Positions 19,393 through 27,973 of a stretch of DNA of 64,000 nt are shown here, piece after piece. Source of the stretch: DATCLS01 sp035265325 (GTDB lineage: Bacteria > Actinomycetota > Acidimicrobiia > Acidimicrobiales > VFJN01); assembly GCA_035265325.1 (NCBI GenBank), contig DATFOS010000143.1:18323-82322 (forward strand). The letters are read 5' to 3'. The first letter of the stretch is position 1. The number at the start of each line of letters is the position of its first letter. A program made the position numbers and the translations under genes. Below the pieces are notes generated by a model. That model was not told where the DNA came from. It ran no database searches and saw nothing but the letters and a program-made list of their open reading frames with translations.

Positions 19393-20178
19393 ATGACCGT
19401 CGACCGGGACGGGCTCTGCGGCGTCGCCCTGGCCGCCGGCGCCGGGCTGCGGCTCCGCCCGCTGACCCGGCTGCGGCCCAAGCCGCTGTGCCCGGTCGGC
19501 GGCGTGCCGCTGCTCGACCTGGCGCTGGGCCGGCTCCGCTCGGTCACCCCGGCCGTGGCGGTCAACGTCCACCACGACCGCGAGGCGATCGAGGACCACG
19601 TGGCGGCGTCCGCCGCGGCGGACGGGCCGGTCCACCTGTCGGTCGAGGAGCCCGAGGCCCTCGGGACCGCCGGCGCCCTCGGCCACCTCCGGGCCTGGGC
19701 CGACGGCCGGGCCGTGGTGGTGGTCAACGCCGACACGTGGGCCCCCGGCACGCTCGGGCCGCTGGTCGCCGGCTGGGACGGCGAGCGGATGCGCCTGGCC
19801 CTCGCCGGCGACGACGGGCTGCGGCCGACGAGCCGCGTGGCGGCGGCCGTCATGCCGTGGTCCGAGGTGGCGCCGCTGGCCGCCGAGCCCAGCGGCCTGT
19901 ACGAGATGTCGTGGCGGCGGGCGGCGGCCGAGGGCCGGCTCGACGTGGTCCCGTGGGACGGCCCGGTCCTCGACTGCGGTACTCCGGCCCGCTACCTCCA
20001 CGCCAACCTCACCGCCACCGGCGGGGGGCCGGCGATCGACCCGGAGGCCGACGTGGCGGACACGGCGGTCGTGACCCGCAGCGTCGTGTGGGCCGGCGCC
20101 GAGGTGGCGCCGGGCGAGACGCTCATCGACGCCATCCGGGCCGCCCGGCTGACCGTGCTCGTCCGCGAGAGCCGCTGA
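19393..20178 (+). CDS. Sugar-phosphate nucleotidyltransferase-like protein
   Basis: 261 residues. The N-terminus has the nucleotidyltransferase signature VALAAGAGLRLRPLTRLRPKPLCPVGG (nucleotide loop and the Lys of the KPL motif), then VNADTW for metal binding. The C-terminal ~50 residues (DPEADVADTAVVTRSVVWAG) resemble a short left-handed beta-helix. The likely role is activation of a hexose-1-phosphate to an NDP-sugar. The protein is shorter than full pyrophosphorylases, so it may act on a cyclitol or other small phosphate. It converges with the methyltransferase gene, 22 bases apart. Confidence 0.8.
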   Translation: MTVDRDGLCGVALAAGAGLRLRPLTRLRPKPLCPVGGVPLLDLALGRLRSVTPAVAVNVHHDREAIEDHVAASAAADGPVHLSVEEPEALGTAGALGHLRAWADGRAVVVVNADTWAPGTLGPLVAGWDGERMRLALAGDDGLRPTSRVAAAVMPWSEVAPLAAEPSGLYEMSWRRAAAEGRLDVVPWDGPVLDCGTPARYLHANLTATGGGPAIDPEADVADTAVVTRSVVWAGAEVAPGETLIDAIRAARLTVLVRESR

Positions 20179-20200
20179 GCCGCCGCCCGGGGCAGCCCGC

Positions 20201-20953
20201 CTACGCCCGCTCGAACACGAGGAGGGGGTAGGCGATGCGGCGCCGGCGGGGACGGTCCGGCTCGGGCAGGGCGTGCAGGGCCGCCGTGGCCCGGGCGATG
20301 GCGTCGTCGCCCTCCGCCTTGCCCAGGCCCCAAAGGCCGGCGAGGTCGCGTCCCTCGAGGCCGCGGGCGGCGTCGGACGGCGACTGGTCGACCTCCAGCA
20401 CCCACGACGAGCGGGACACCAGCCGGAGGCCCTGGGACGCGTTGCGCAGCGCCACGTCGGCCGGTCGTTCGTTCCACGGGTGGAGGGCGGCCAGCCGGCG
20501 CTCGATGGCCCCCACCTCGTCGCCGGCGGCGGCCTCGTGCGGGCCCGTGACCAGCACGAGGCGCCCGCCCCGGCGCAGCACGCGGGCGACCTCGGCGGTG
20601 ACCTGCCGGTCGGGCACGAGCTGCAGCCAGACCAGGTAGGCGGCGTCGAACACGCCGGCCGGGAAGGGGAGCGCCTGGGCGTCCGCCCGGGCGGCGGCCC
20701 CCATCAGCCGGCGCGACGCCCGCCGCAGCCGGACCGGCGACAGGTCGACCCCGGCGACCCACCGCCCGTCGGACTGCACGGCGCTGGCCACGACCCCGGC
20801 GCCCACGCCGACCTCCAGCGTGCGCTGGTCGACCCGGGCCGGCCCGAGGTGGCGCCACAGCGTCTCGGCCAGCGCCAGGCCGCGGCGTTCGCCGCCGCGC
20901 AGGATCTCGAACAGGTCGTCCGTGGTGTCGACGGCGACCGGTCGGTCGGTCAT
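20201..20953 (-). CDS. Class I SAM-dependent methyltransferase
   Basis: 250 residues. The SAM-binding motif I is TLEVGVGAGVVASAV, followed by VAGVDLSPVRL (acidic residue of motif II), then DAQALPFPAGVFDAAYLVWL and VLRRGGRLVLVTGPHE (post-motif). It belongs to the Methyltransf_11 type; the acceptor is unknown. ATG 20953 overlaps the rlmN stop by 4 bases (ATGA), so it is coupled to rlmN, but that does not prove a role on RNA. Confidence 0.85.
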   Translation of the reverse strand: MTDRPVAVDTTDDLFEILRGGERRGLALAETLWRHLGPARVDQRTLEVGVGAGVVASAVQSDGRWVAGVDLSPVRLRRASRRLMGAAARADAQALPFPAGVFDAAYLVWLQLVPDRQVTAEVARVLRRGGRLVLVTGPHEAAAGDEVGAIERRLAALHPWNERPADVALRNASQGLRLVSRSSWVLEVDQSPSDAARGLEGRDLAGLWGLGKAEGDDAIARATAALHALPEPDRPRRRRIAYPLLVFERA

Positions 20954-22128
20954 CCGGCCGTCGCGTCCGCCCGCCCGGCGGTGCCGGCGTCCCGCCGGCC
21001 GATCGTGACCGGGGCCGGCCCGGCCCCGCGCCCGGCGGGCGCGGTGGAGCCGCCGCGGCGGTGCCGATCCCGCCGGCCGTTCGCCGGCCCCCCGCCGGCC
21101 GCGCCCAGGTCGGCCGCCCGGGCCGCCAGCTGGCCGCAGGCGGCGTCGATGGCCGTGCCCCGGTTGCGGCGGACCGTGGCGTTCACGCCCAGGGCGTCCA
21201 GCCACTCCCGGAACGCCGCCACGCCGGCCGCCGGCGTGCCCTGCGTGGGGTAGCCCGGCGTCCGGTTGAGTGGGATGAGGTTCACGTGGGCCGGCAGCGG
21301 CAGGCCCCGGGCCAGCTCGGCCAGGCGGCGGGCGTCCTCGCGGCGGTCGTTGACGCCGTCGATCATCGCCCACTCGAACGACAGCCGGCGGCCCTTGGCC
21401 CGCAGGTACTCGGCGCAGGCGCTCATCAGCACGGCGAGCGGGTAGCGCTTGTTGATCGGGACCAGCTGGCTGCGCAGCTGGTCGTCGGCGGCGTGGAGCG
21501 AGACGGCCAGGTTGACCGGCAGCTCCTCGGCGGCGAGCCGCCGGATGCCCGGCACCAGCCCGACCGTCGACAGCGTGAGGTGGCGGGCGGACAGCCCGAG
21601 GTCCTCGTGGAGGCGCACCACGGCGGGCCACACCCGGTCGTAGTTGGCGAGCGGCTCGCCCATGCCCATGAAGACGACGTTGCCGAGCCGCCGGTCCTCG
21701 TCGCGGGCGCGGCGCGCGGCGGCGACGACCTGCTCGACGACCTCGCCGGTGGTCAGGTGGCGGGTGAAGCCGGCCTGGCCCGTGGCGCAGAAACCGCACC
21801 CCATGGCGCAGCCGGCCTGCGTGGACACACACACGGTGGTGCGGTCGCGGTAGTGCATGAGCACCGTCTCGACCCGGGCGCCGCCGTCCAGCTCGAACAG
21901 CCACTTCACGGTCGCCCCGCCGTCGCCGACGGACTCGGCGACCGGCGTCAGCGCCGGCGGCAGCTCCTCGTCGAGCCGGGCGCGCAGCCCCTTGGGCAGC
22001 GTGGTCAGCTCGGACGGGCCGGCGAGCTGGCGGTAGAGCCCGTCCCAGACCTGGTCGGTGCGGTAGCGGGGCTCACCGGCGAGTAGGGCGGCGAGCCCGG
22101 CACGATCGGGCTCGTAGCGCGTGGGCAC
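20950..22128 (-). CDS. rlmN: 23S rRNA (adenine2503-C2)-methyltransferase RlmN
   Basis: Radical-SAM enzyme that methylates C2 of A2503 in 23S rRNA (and A37 of some tRNAs). The [4Fe-4S] motif CxxxCxxC is CAMGCGFC; VCVSTQAGCA, GMGEPLANYD and NLIPLNRTPGY are family hallmarks, and VRRNRGTAIDAACGQL carries the second catalytic Cys. The protein (392 residues) has an extra ~50-residue basic, Gly/Ala-rich tail. I place the start at GTG 22128 because TAGCGT (22137-22142) is 8 bases upstream; the TTG at 22137 would overlap that hexamer. Confidence 0.95.
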   Translation of the reverse strand: MPTRYEPDRAGLAALLAGEPRYRTDQVWDGLYRQLAGPSELTTLPKGLRARLDEELPPALTPVAESVGDGGATVKWLFELDGGARVETVLMHYRDRTTVCVSTQAGCAMGCGFCATGQAGFTRHLTTGEVVEQVVAAARRARDEDRRLGNVVFMGMGEPLANYDRVWPAVVRLHEDLGLSARHLTLSTVGLVPGIRRLAAEELPVNLAVSLHAADDQLRSQLVPINKRYPLAVLMSACAEYLRAKGRRLSFEWAMIDGVNDRREDARRLAELARGLPLPAHVNLIPLNRTPGYPTQGTPAAGVAAFREWLDALGVNATVRRNRGTAIDAACGQLAARAADLGAAGGGPANGRRDRHRRGGSTAPAGRGAGPAPVTIGRRDAGTAGRADATAG

Positions 22129-22136
22129 GTCCGTCA

Positions 22137-22142
22137 ACGCTA
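22137..22142 (-). promoter_or_regulatory. -10 box of rlmN (leaderless)
   Basis: TAGCGT on the minus strand, 8 bases before GTG 22128. It decides the rlmN start and faces the TAGCGT of the divergent transporter gene at 22208-22213. Confidence 0.55.
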
Positions 22143-22220
22143 GCGACAGCCGGGGCCGGGCGGGCCCGTGTGCGGCCGGCCATCCGGTGTGGCGGCCGGA
22201 CGGTGGGTAGCGTCCGTGTC

Positions 22221-23003
22221 GTGAGCGCGGACGCCTCCGAGGACGCCGCCGGGCACCGTCACGTGGACGGGCACCGGCCCCCGGCCGGGCGAGAGGACCG
22301 CCTCGTCCACCCCGAGCACCACCACAGGGACGTGCAGGGCGGCTCGGCCCGCGCCGCCGTGTTCGGGGTGAGCGACGGGCTGGTGTCCAACATGGGGCTG
22401 ATCCTGGGAGTTGCCGGGGCCGACCCGGCGCCGGCCGTCGTCCGCCTGGCGGGGATGGCCGGCCTCGTGGCCGGGGCGATCTCGATGGCGGCCGGCGAAT
22501 TCAACTCCATGCAGGTCCAGACCGAGCTGCTGCGCCGCGAGCTGTCCATCGAGGCCGCCGAGCTCGACCGCCGTCCCCAGCACGAGACGGACGAGCTGGC
22601 CCGCGTGTACGAGGCCCGCGGCCTGCCGCCCGGCCAGGCCCACGACGTGGCCGAGGCCCTGATGCGCGACCCGGACGCCGCCCTCCAGGCCCACGCCCGC
22701 GAGGAGCTGGGCATCGACCCCGAGCGGCTCGGCTCGCCGTGGGGCGCGGCCACGTCGTCGTTCGTGGCGTTCGGGATCGGGGCGCTCGTGCCGCTGCTGC
22801 CGTGGTTCGTGGCGGGCGGGCGGGCGGCGACGGTGGCGTCGCTGATCCTCGGCGTGATCGCCGCCGTGCTGGTGGGCGCCCTGATCGCCGGCTCGACCGG
22901 GCGCCCGCCGAGCCGGGCCATCGTCCGGCAGGTTCTGTTTACGGTCGTGCCGGCGGCGGTGACGTACGTGATCGGCATGGTCCTGGGCGTCGGCGTCACC
23001 TGA
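22221..23003 (+). CDS. VIT1/CCC1 family iron/manganese transporter
   Basis: 260 residues. The family core starts at about residue 50 with VFGVSDGLVSNMGLILGVAG, then AGLVAGAISMAAGEF, which contains the metal-site Met/Glu residues of helix 2. A cytoplasmic loop with acidic helices follows, and three more hydrophobic segments at the C-terminus. The N-terminal ~45 residues are His/Asp-rich (HRHVDGHRP, HPEHHHRD) and may bind metal. Likely exports Fe2+ or Mn2+ from the cytoplasm. GTG 22221 is preceded by TAGCGT at 22208-22213, 7 bases upstream. Confidence 0.88.
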   Translation: MSADASEDAAGHRHVDGHRPPAGREDRLVHPEHHHRDVQGGSARAAVFGVSDGLVSNMGLILGVAGADPAPAVVRLAGMAGLVAGAISMAAGEFNSMQVQTELLRRELSIEAAELDRRPQHETDELARVYEARGLPPGQAHDVAEALMRDPDAALQAHAREELGIDPERLGSPWGAATSSFVAFGIGALVPLLPWFVAGGRAATVASLILGVIAAVLVGALIAGSTGRPPSRAIVRQVLFTVVPAAVTYVIGMVLGVGVT

Positions 23004-23042
23004 CCCGGGCCCGGGCCGTCCACGCGTCCCCGACCGAGCCTT

Positions 23043-24008
23043 TCAGGCTGGGGAGACCTCGCCGGCGAACGCCCTGTCGACGTGGTGGAGCGTGAAGCCG
23101 AGCCGCTCGTAGAGGCGCACGGCGGGCTCGTTCGTGGCGTCCACGTAGAGCATCCCGACGGTGAGCCCCTGCTTGGCCAGGTAGTCGAGGCCCGCCAGCG
23201 TGAGCTTGCGGCCGAGGCCCAGCCCGGCGGCGGTCGGGTCCACGGCGATGACGTAGATCTCGCCGAGGGGCGGCTCGCGGTCGGCGTGGACCTTGGTCCA
23301 GCAGAAGCCCGCCAGCCGCCCATGCCACTCGTGGAGGAGGAAACCCTCCGGGTCGAACCAGTCCTCGGCCTCGTGCCGGCGGACCTCCTCGACCGTCCAC
23401 CCGCTCTGCTCGGGGTGCCAGGCGAACGCCTTGTTGTTCACCCGGACCCAGGCCTCCTCGTCCTCGCCGGGCCGGAACGGGCGGGTCTCGATCTCGAACG
23501 GCTCGCCGACCGGCAGCGGCCGTCGCATCTGCCACAGGTCGCGGCTGAACTCGAGCCCGACGGCCTCGGCGAGCTTGCCGTGGGCGTCGGTGGCGAACAG
23601 GGCCCACAGGTGGACCGGCCCGCCGCCCTGCCGCGCCACCTCGGCGAACGCCGCCGTCAGCAGTTCGGTGCCGAGGGGCACGAGGTCGCCACGGGCGGAC
23701 GGCGCCACGACCAGCTCGGCCTCCCACCGCCGGTCGGCGCGGACGACCTGGGCGTAGGCCGCCAGCCGGGCGCCGTCGCCGGCCGCCTCGGCGGCCTCGC
23801 CGCTCGTCCCGCCGGCCTGGGCCAGGACCGCCACCGTGCCGGGATGCCCCGCGGTGGGCGTCTCGGAGCGGCCGGCCGCCACCTGGGCGAGCCGGTGGGC
23901 GTCGATGCCGTCCTGGCCGTCGTCGGCGGTGGCCGCCTCGGCCACGAGCGCCCGCACCGCGGCCAGCTCCGCCGCGTCCAACCCGTTCCCTGTCCTCACC
24001 CGATGCAC
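23043..24008 (-). CDS. mshD: Mycothiol synthase MshD
   Basis: Acetylates Cys-GlcN-Ins with acetyl-CoA, the last step of mycothiol synthesis, the actinobacterial glutathione substitute. 321 residues with two GNAT domains. The C-terminal active one shows VNNKAFAWHPEQSGWT, EIYVIAVDPTAAGLGLGRKL and DATNEPAVRLYERLGF, all typical of MshD. GTG 24008 has TAGCCT (24015-24020) 6 bases upstream and no Shine-Dalgarno, so probably leaderless. It lies downstream of capA in the same direction, with its own promoter. Confidence 0.94.
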   Translation of the reverse strand: MHRVRTGNGLDAAELAAVRALVAEAATADDGQDGIDAHRLAQVAAGRSETPTAGHPGTVAVLAQAGGTSGEAAEAAGDGARLAAYAQVVRADRRWEAELVVAPSARGDLVPLGTELLTAAFAEVARQGGGPVHLWALFATDAHGKLAEAVGLEFSRDLWQMRRPLPVGEPFEIETRPFRPGEDEEAWVRVNNKAFAWHPEQSGWTVEEVRRHEAEDWFDPEGFLLHEWHGRLAGFCWTKVHADREPPLGEIYVIAVDPTAAGLGLGRKLTLAGLDYLAKQGLTVGMLYVDATNEPAVRLYERLGFTLHHVDRAFAGEVSPA

Positions 24009-24079
24009 CCCGGCAGGCTACGACCGCGGAGCGCCCCACCGGCGCATCCCGGGCCACGCTCGGTGGGGGCGCCAGCCCG

Positions 24080-25417
24080 TCAGGCGGCGATCGGCGTGAG
24101 GCCCGCCTCGGCCGCCCCGCGGGAGGTGACGACGCCGGCGGTGCGGTCCCGGGCGAGCTCCAGCCGGGCGCGCAGGTCCGGCGGCGTCGCCGGGTCGGCC
24201 AGCGCCCGGGCCACGTCGACCAGGCGGGTCGGCGTCCGGTCGCGGACCATGAGCAGCGGGGCGTACTCGGCCGCCGAGACCCGCCAGCCGCCGTCGCGCC
24301 CGCCCTCCTGGGTGAACGTGAACCGGACGAGCAAACCCTCGTGGTTGGCCGCCCCCGGCGTCGAGTGGGTGGCGACGAGGTTGCCCATGCCGTAGGCGAC
24401 CCACTCGCCGCCGACGTGTTCCAGCGGCTGGACGACGTGGGCGTGGTGGCCGAGCAGCAGGTCGACGTCGGGGGACCCGATGAGCCGCGGGGCCAGGTCC
24501 ACCTGCTGGGGCGTCGGCTCGTGGACGTACTCGTTGCCCCAGTGCAGCGCCACGACCACCACGTCGGCGCCCGCCTCCCGCGCCCGCCGGGCGTCGGCCA
24601 GGATGCGGGCCTCGTCGATGGGGTTCGACCGCCACGTCTCGCCGTTCGGCGCCGTGTAGCCGTTGAAGCCGAAGGTGTAGGAGAGCAGGGCGACCTGCGC
24701 CGGGCCGGCATCGGCGAGCGTGATGCGCCCGGCCTCCTCCGGCGTGCGGGCCGAGCCGGCGTGGGCGATCCCGGCGGCGTCGAGGTCGGCGAGCGTGCGG
24801 TCGATGCCGGCCGCTCCCTGGTCGTAGGTGTGGTTGGAGGCCGTGGTGCAGGCGTCGTAGCCCGTGTCGGCCAGCGCCGGGACCACCTCGGGCGGGACCG
24901 AGAAGGACGGGTAGCCGGCGAACGGGCCCTCCGGCGGGGCGACCGGTGTCTCAAGGTGGCAGACGGCCAGGTCGGCGCCCTCCACCAGCGGCCGGATGCT
25001 GGCGATCAGCGGGCGGAAGTCCCGGCCGGGTTGCGCCGCGGCGGCGGCGTCGGCCTCGGCCTGCTGCCACAGGGGCGAGTGCAGGAGGACGTCCCCGGTC
25101 GCCACGAGCGTGAACCGGCGGGGCCGGCTGCGGCCGGGCCGCGAGCCCTCGGACGGGAAGGCCCGGGGCTCGCCGGAGTCGTCCGAGTCGGCGATGGCGG
25201 CCGAGTCGGCGGTCGCGGCGATGGCATCGGCGTCGTCGGGTGCCGGCCCGTCGGCGCCTGCCGTCGTCGCCGGGGCGCCGGTCGCGACGTCCTCCACGGC
25301 GGTGGCGGGCGCCGGCTCGGGGGCGCGATCGGACGCCGTGGCGACGAGGACGAGCAACGCCCCGAGCGCCACGACCGTCCATCCGCGTTCCGCCGCCGGC
25401 CACCCCCGTCGAACCAT
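24080..25417 (-). CDS. CapA/PgsA-like metallophosphoesterase-fold protein, exported
   Basis: 445 residues. A basic N-terminus and hydrophobic segment (WTVVALGALLVLVATA) act as signal or anchor. An acidic Ala/Asp-rich linker follows to about residue 95. The CapA domain then starts with LVATGDVLLHSPLW and continues with VCHLETPV, TTASNHTYDQGAAG, VALHWGNEY and LLGHHAHVVQPLE, the calcineurin-like metal ligands of this family. Members take part in capsule or poly-gamma-glutamate synthesis; no capsule operon is present here, so its role is open. TAATAC (25424-25429) lies 6 bases upstream of ATG 25417. Confidence 0.85.
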   Translation of the reverse strand: MVRRGWPAAERGWTVVALGALLVLVATASDRAPEPAPATAVEDVATGAPATTAGADGPAPDDADAIAATADSAAIADSDDSGEPRAFPSEGSRPGRSRPRRFTLVATGDVLLHSPLWQQAEADAAAAAQPGRDFRPLIASIRPLVEGADLAVCHLETPVAPPEGPFAGYPSFSVPPEVVPALADTGYDACTTASNHTYDQGAAGIDRTLADLDAAGIAHAGSARTPEEAGRITLADAGPAQVALLSYTFGFNGYTAPNGETWRSNPIDEARILADARRAREAGADVVVVALHWGNEYVHEPTPQQVDLAPRLIGSPDVDLLLGHHAHVVQPLEHVGGEWVAYGMGNLVATHSTPGAANHEGLLVRFTFTQEGGRDGGWRVSAAEYAPLLMVRDRTPTRLVDVARALADPATPPDLRARLELARDRTAGVVTSRGAAEAGLTPIAA

Positions 25418-25454
25418 GCGGGGGTATTACCACCGCCCGGTAGTGTCCGCGGCG

Positions 25455-26108
25455 ATGGCCACCCCCCGATCGCAGCGGGGCCGGGCGCGGGTCACGTTCG
25501 ATCGCCTCGCCGTGGAGTACCCCGGCACCGCGAAGCAGCTGTGCGCGCTGCGGCACGAGGACCCGTTCCAGCTGCTCACGGCGACGATCCTGTCGGCGCA
25601 GACCACCGACGAGCGGGTGAACATGGTGACGCCCGCCCTGTTCGCCAAGTACCCGACGCCCGCGGACCTGGCCGTCGCCGACCCGGCCGACGTCGAGGAG
25701 CTCATCCGCACGACCGGGTTCTTCCGGGCGAAGACCAAGAGCATCATCGGCATGGCGACCGCACTGGTCGAGCGCTTCGGCGGGGAGGTCCCCTCCAGGT
25801 TGTCCGACCTCGACAGCCTCCCCGGGGTCGGGCGGAAGACCGGGAACGTCGTCCGGTCGGTGGCCATGGGCCTGCCCGGCCTGCCCGTGGACACGCACGT
25901 CCTCCGCCTCTCCAAGCGCCTCGGCCTCACGACGCTCGACGACCCGGTGAAGGTCGAGTTCGAGCTCAACCCGATGGTCCGCCAGGAGGAACGGGGCGCG
26001 TTCTCGCTCCGGCTGATCCTCCACGGCCGTGCCGTGTGCAAGGCCCGGAGGCCGAATTGTGGGGGCTGTGTCCTCGCCGACTTCTGCCCCTCGGCGTTCC
26101 GGGTGTGA
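25455..26108 (+). CDS. nth: Endonuclease III (base-excision repair glycosylase/lyase)
   Basis: Removes oxidised pyrimidines and nicks the abasic site. 217 residues. The helix-hairpin-helix LPGVGRKTGNVV carries the catalytic Lys, VDTHVLRLSKRLGL the catalytic Asp, and CKARRPNCGGCVLADFC the [4Fe-4S] ligands in C-x6-C-x2-C-x5-C spacing. ATG 25455 lies 8 bases after TAGTGT (25441-25446), a leaderless arrangement; that promoter is back-to-back with the one for capA within about 12 bases. The longer open frame upstream is a shadow of capA. Confidence 0.96.
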   Translation: MATPRSQRGRARVTFDRLAVEYPGTAKQLCALRHEDPFQLLTATILSAQTTDERVNMVTPALFAKYPTPADLAVADPADVEELIRTTGFFRAKTKSIIGMATALVERFGGEVPSRLSDLDSLPGVGRKTGNVVRSVAMGLPGLPVDTHVLRLSKRLGLTTLDDPVKVEFELNPMVRQEERGAFSLRLILHGRAVCKARRPNCGGCVLADFCPSAFRV

Positions 26109-26182
26109 CCGTCACACGACGCCGAACTGCCTGGCTCAATTCCGATGGCATGATTCGGCCGGAACCCTTCCAAAGTTTTTGC

Positions 26183-26375
26183 TAGTCAGGGGCCTTACGA
26201 AGGACTAAGGAAAGAAAATTTCTCGGAAATGCGTCCAGGCGTCGCAGACCGGCGTTTCAATGGGGCTAAGTTTGTCGAAGACCAGGTTCCCGCCACCTGG
26301 TTCCACGCGACGTCGGGATCCGCCGCCTGGCGTCGCCCGCAACGGCCTCCCTCACGGGAGGCCGTTGCCCGTTTT
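26183..26375 (+). ncRNA. Candidate structured non-coding RNA or long structured 3' UTR ending in a terminator
   Basis: The 295-base gap 26109-26403 has no gene but is clearly less G+C-rich in its first half. On the + strand it contains, in order, a TAGTC...GACTA hairpin (26183-26207), an ACCAGGT/ACCTGGT hairpin (26281-26301), a GCGACG/CGTCGC stem (26307-26336) and a 13-base-pair terminator. No known RNA family is recognised; it matches neither tmRNA, SRP RNA nor RNase P RNA. It could be an independent small RNA or the 3' UTR of nth. Confidence 0.4.
26339..26375 (+). terminator. Strong intrinsic terminator
   Basis: Perfect 13-base-pair stem: GCAACGGCCTCCC (26339-26351), loop TCAC, then GGGAGGCCGTTGC (26356-26368), followed by CCGTTTTC. 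It would end + strand transcription from nth or the candidate RNA. The stem alone could also act on the opposite strand for the 63-residue gene, but there is no U-tract on that side. Confidence 0.85.
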
Positions 26376-26403
26376 CGAGCCGTTGTCCGATGTCGACGAG
26401 GCC

Positions 26404-26595
26404 TCACCGCATGGCGCGCAGGGCCCGGTCGAGCTGACGCGAGGCCGAGGCGAGCGCGCGCTCGACCTCGTCCAGGCCGTCGGCGACGTCGGCGCGTGTG
26501 GTGTCGCGGTAGCGGTCGGCCAGCGCCGTGATGCGGGTGGTGATGTCCTCGAGGCTGCTGGCCAGCGCGGAGAGTTCGGAGCGGTCGGCGTCCAT
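26404..26595 (-). CDS. Small helical protein of unknown function (63 aa)
   Basis: 63 residues beginning MDADRSELSALASSLEDITT, with regularly spaced hydrophobic and charged residues that predict one long or two short helices, possibly a coiled coil. No recognised family. ATG 26595 has no clear Shine-Dalgarno or TANNNT hexamer. Supported mainly by the absence of alternatives in this frame and its plausible composition; it diverges from hisD with 64 bases between starts and ends next to the terminator hairpin. Confidence 0.55.
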   Translation of the reverse strand: MDADRSELSALASSLEDITTRITALADRYRDTTRADVADGLDEVERALASASRQLDRALRAMR

Positions 26596-26659
26596 CGGGC
26601 GACAAGTGTGCCCGCCTGTCCACTTCGGAGCTGTCACGGGGTCCGGGTACCGTCGTGAC

Positions 26660-27973
26660 GTGCTCCGACGCCTGGACCTCCGAGGGACCGACACCGCCGA
26701 CGCCCGCGCGTTGCGGCACCACCTGCCCCGTCCCGAGGTCCATGCCGAGCCGCCGGTCGAGCAGGTGCGGGCGGTGCTCGACGAGGTCCGCACCGACGGC
26801 GACGCCGCCCTCCGGCGCCTGACCGAGCGGTTCGACGGCGCCCGGATCGACGCCCTGCGGGTGCCGCCCGACGCGGTGGCCGCCGCCGTCGACGCGATCC
26901 CGGCCGACCTCCGGGCCGCCCTCGAGGCGGCGCACGCCAACGTGTGGGCGTACCACGCCACGCAGGTCCAGCCCGAGGTGACGCACCGCAACGGCGGGGT
27001 GACCGTGCGCGAGATGGTTCGCCCCGTCGACCGGGCCGGCTGCTACGTGCCCACGGCGGCGGCGCCGCTCGTTTCGAGCGTGATCATGACGGCAGTACCG
27101 GCCAAGGTCGCCGGCGTGCCCGAGGTCGTGCTCTGCACGTCGCCCGGGCCCGACGGCCAGGTCGTGCCTGGCGTGCTGGCCGCCGCGGCCATCGCCGGCG
27201 TCGGCGAGGTCTACCGGGTCGGAGGCCCCGCTGCGATCGGCGCCATGGCCTACGGCACCGAGTCGATCCGGCCGGTCGACGTCATCGTCGGGCCGGGCAG
27301 CACCCGGGTCGCCCAGGCCAAGCGCGAGGTCGCCGGCCAGGGCCTCGTGGGCGTGCCGTCCGCCTTCGCCGGGCCGTCCGAGGTCGTCGTGATCGCTGAC
27401 CGCACGGTGCCCGCCGAGCACGTGGCCGTCGACGTCATCCTCCAGGCCGAGCACGGGCCCGAGGGCCTGGCCTGGCTCGTCACGTGGGACGAGGCGGTGG
27501 CCGACGCCGTCACCGAGGCGGTCGCCCGGCTCGTGCCGGCGTCGCCGCGGCGCGAGCACCTCGAGCGCACGCTGTCCGAGGCCGGGTGGGTGGTCCTGAC
27601 CGACGGGCCGGCGCAGGCCATGGCGGTCTCCGACGCCATCGCGCCCGAGCACCTCGAGCTGCTCGTCGACGACCCCGAGGCGCTGCTGCCGCTGGTCCAC
27701 CACGCCGGGGCGGTGTTCTGCGGGGCGCTCACGCCGGCGTCGATCGGCGACTACGTGGCCGGCCCCAACCACGTCCTGCCCACCTCGGGCTCGGCCCGGT
27801 TCTCGGGAGCACTGCGGGTCGACGACTTCCGCAAGCACGTCCACGTCGTGACCGTCGACCGCCAGGGGCTCGACGAGGTCGCCGACCACGTGGTCGCGCT
27901 CGCCACCTACGAGGGCCTGCCGGCGCACGCCGACGCCGTCCGCCTGCGGCGCCAGCAGGTGCCGACGCCGTGA
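26660..27973 (+). CDS. hisD: Histidinol dehydrogenase
   Basis: Oxidises L-histidinol to L-histidine in two NAD+-dependent steps. 437 residues. Diagnostic segments are RAGCYVPTAAAPLVSSVIMT, DVIVGPGSTRVAQAKREVAG, ILQAEHGPEG (Zn/catalytic His region), IAPEHLELL (catalytic Glu-His) and VAGPNHVLPTSGSARFSG. GTG 26660 is chosen because TACCGT (26648-26653) is 6 bases upstream; the longer frame to 26528 would overlap the divergent small gene. First gene of hisD-hisC-hisB. Confidence 0.96.
   Translation: MLRRLDLRGTDTADARALRHHLPRPEVHAEPPVEQVRAVLDEVRTDGDAALRRLTERFDGARIDALRVPPDAVAAAVDAIPADLRAALEAAHANVWAYHATQVQPEVTHRNGGVTVREMVRPVDRAGCYVPTAAAPLVSSVIMTAVPAKVAGVPEVVLCTSPGPDGQVVPGVLAAAAIAGVGEVYRVGGPAAIGAMAYGTESIRPVDVIVGPGSTRVAQAKREVAGQGLVGVPSAFAGPSEVVVIADRTVPAEHVAVDVILQAEHGPEGLAWLVTWDEAVADAVTEAVARLVPASPRREHLERTLSEAGWVVLTDGPAQAMAVSDAIAPEHLELLVDDPEALLPLVHHAGAVFCGALTPASIGDYVAGPNHVLPTSGSARFSGALRVDDFRKHVHVVTVDRQGLDEVADHVVALATYEGLPAHADAVRLRRQQVPTP

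Noticed and set aside
26104..26116. TGTGACCGTCACA palindrome resembling a CRP site
   Set aside because: The half-sites are only 3 bases apart instead of 6, and the sequence overlaps the nth stop codon with no promoter nearby.
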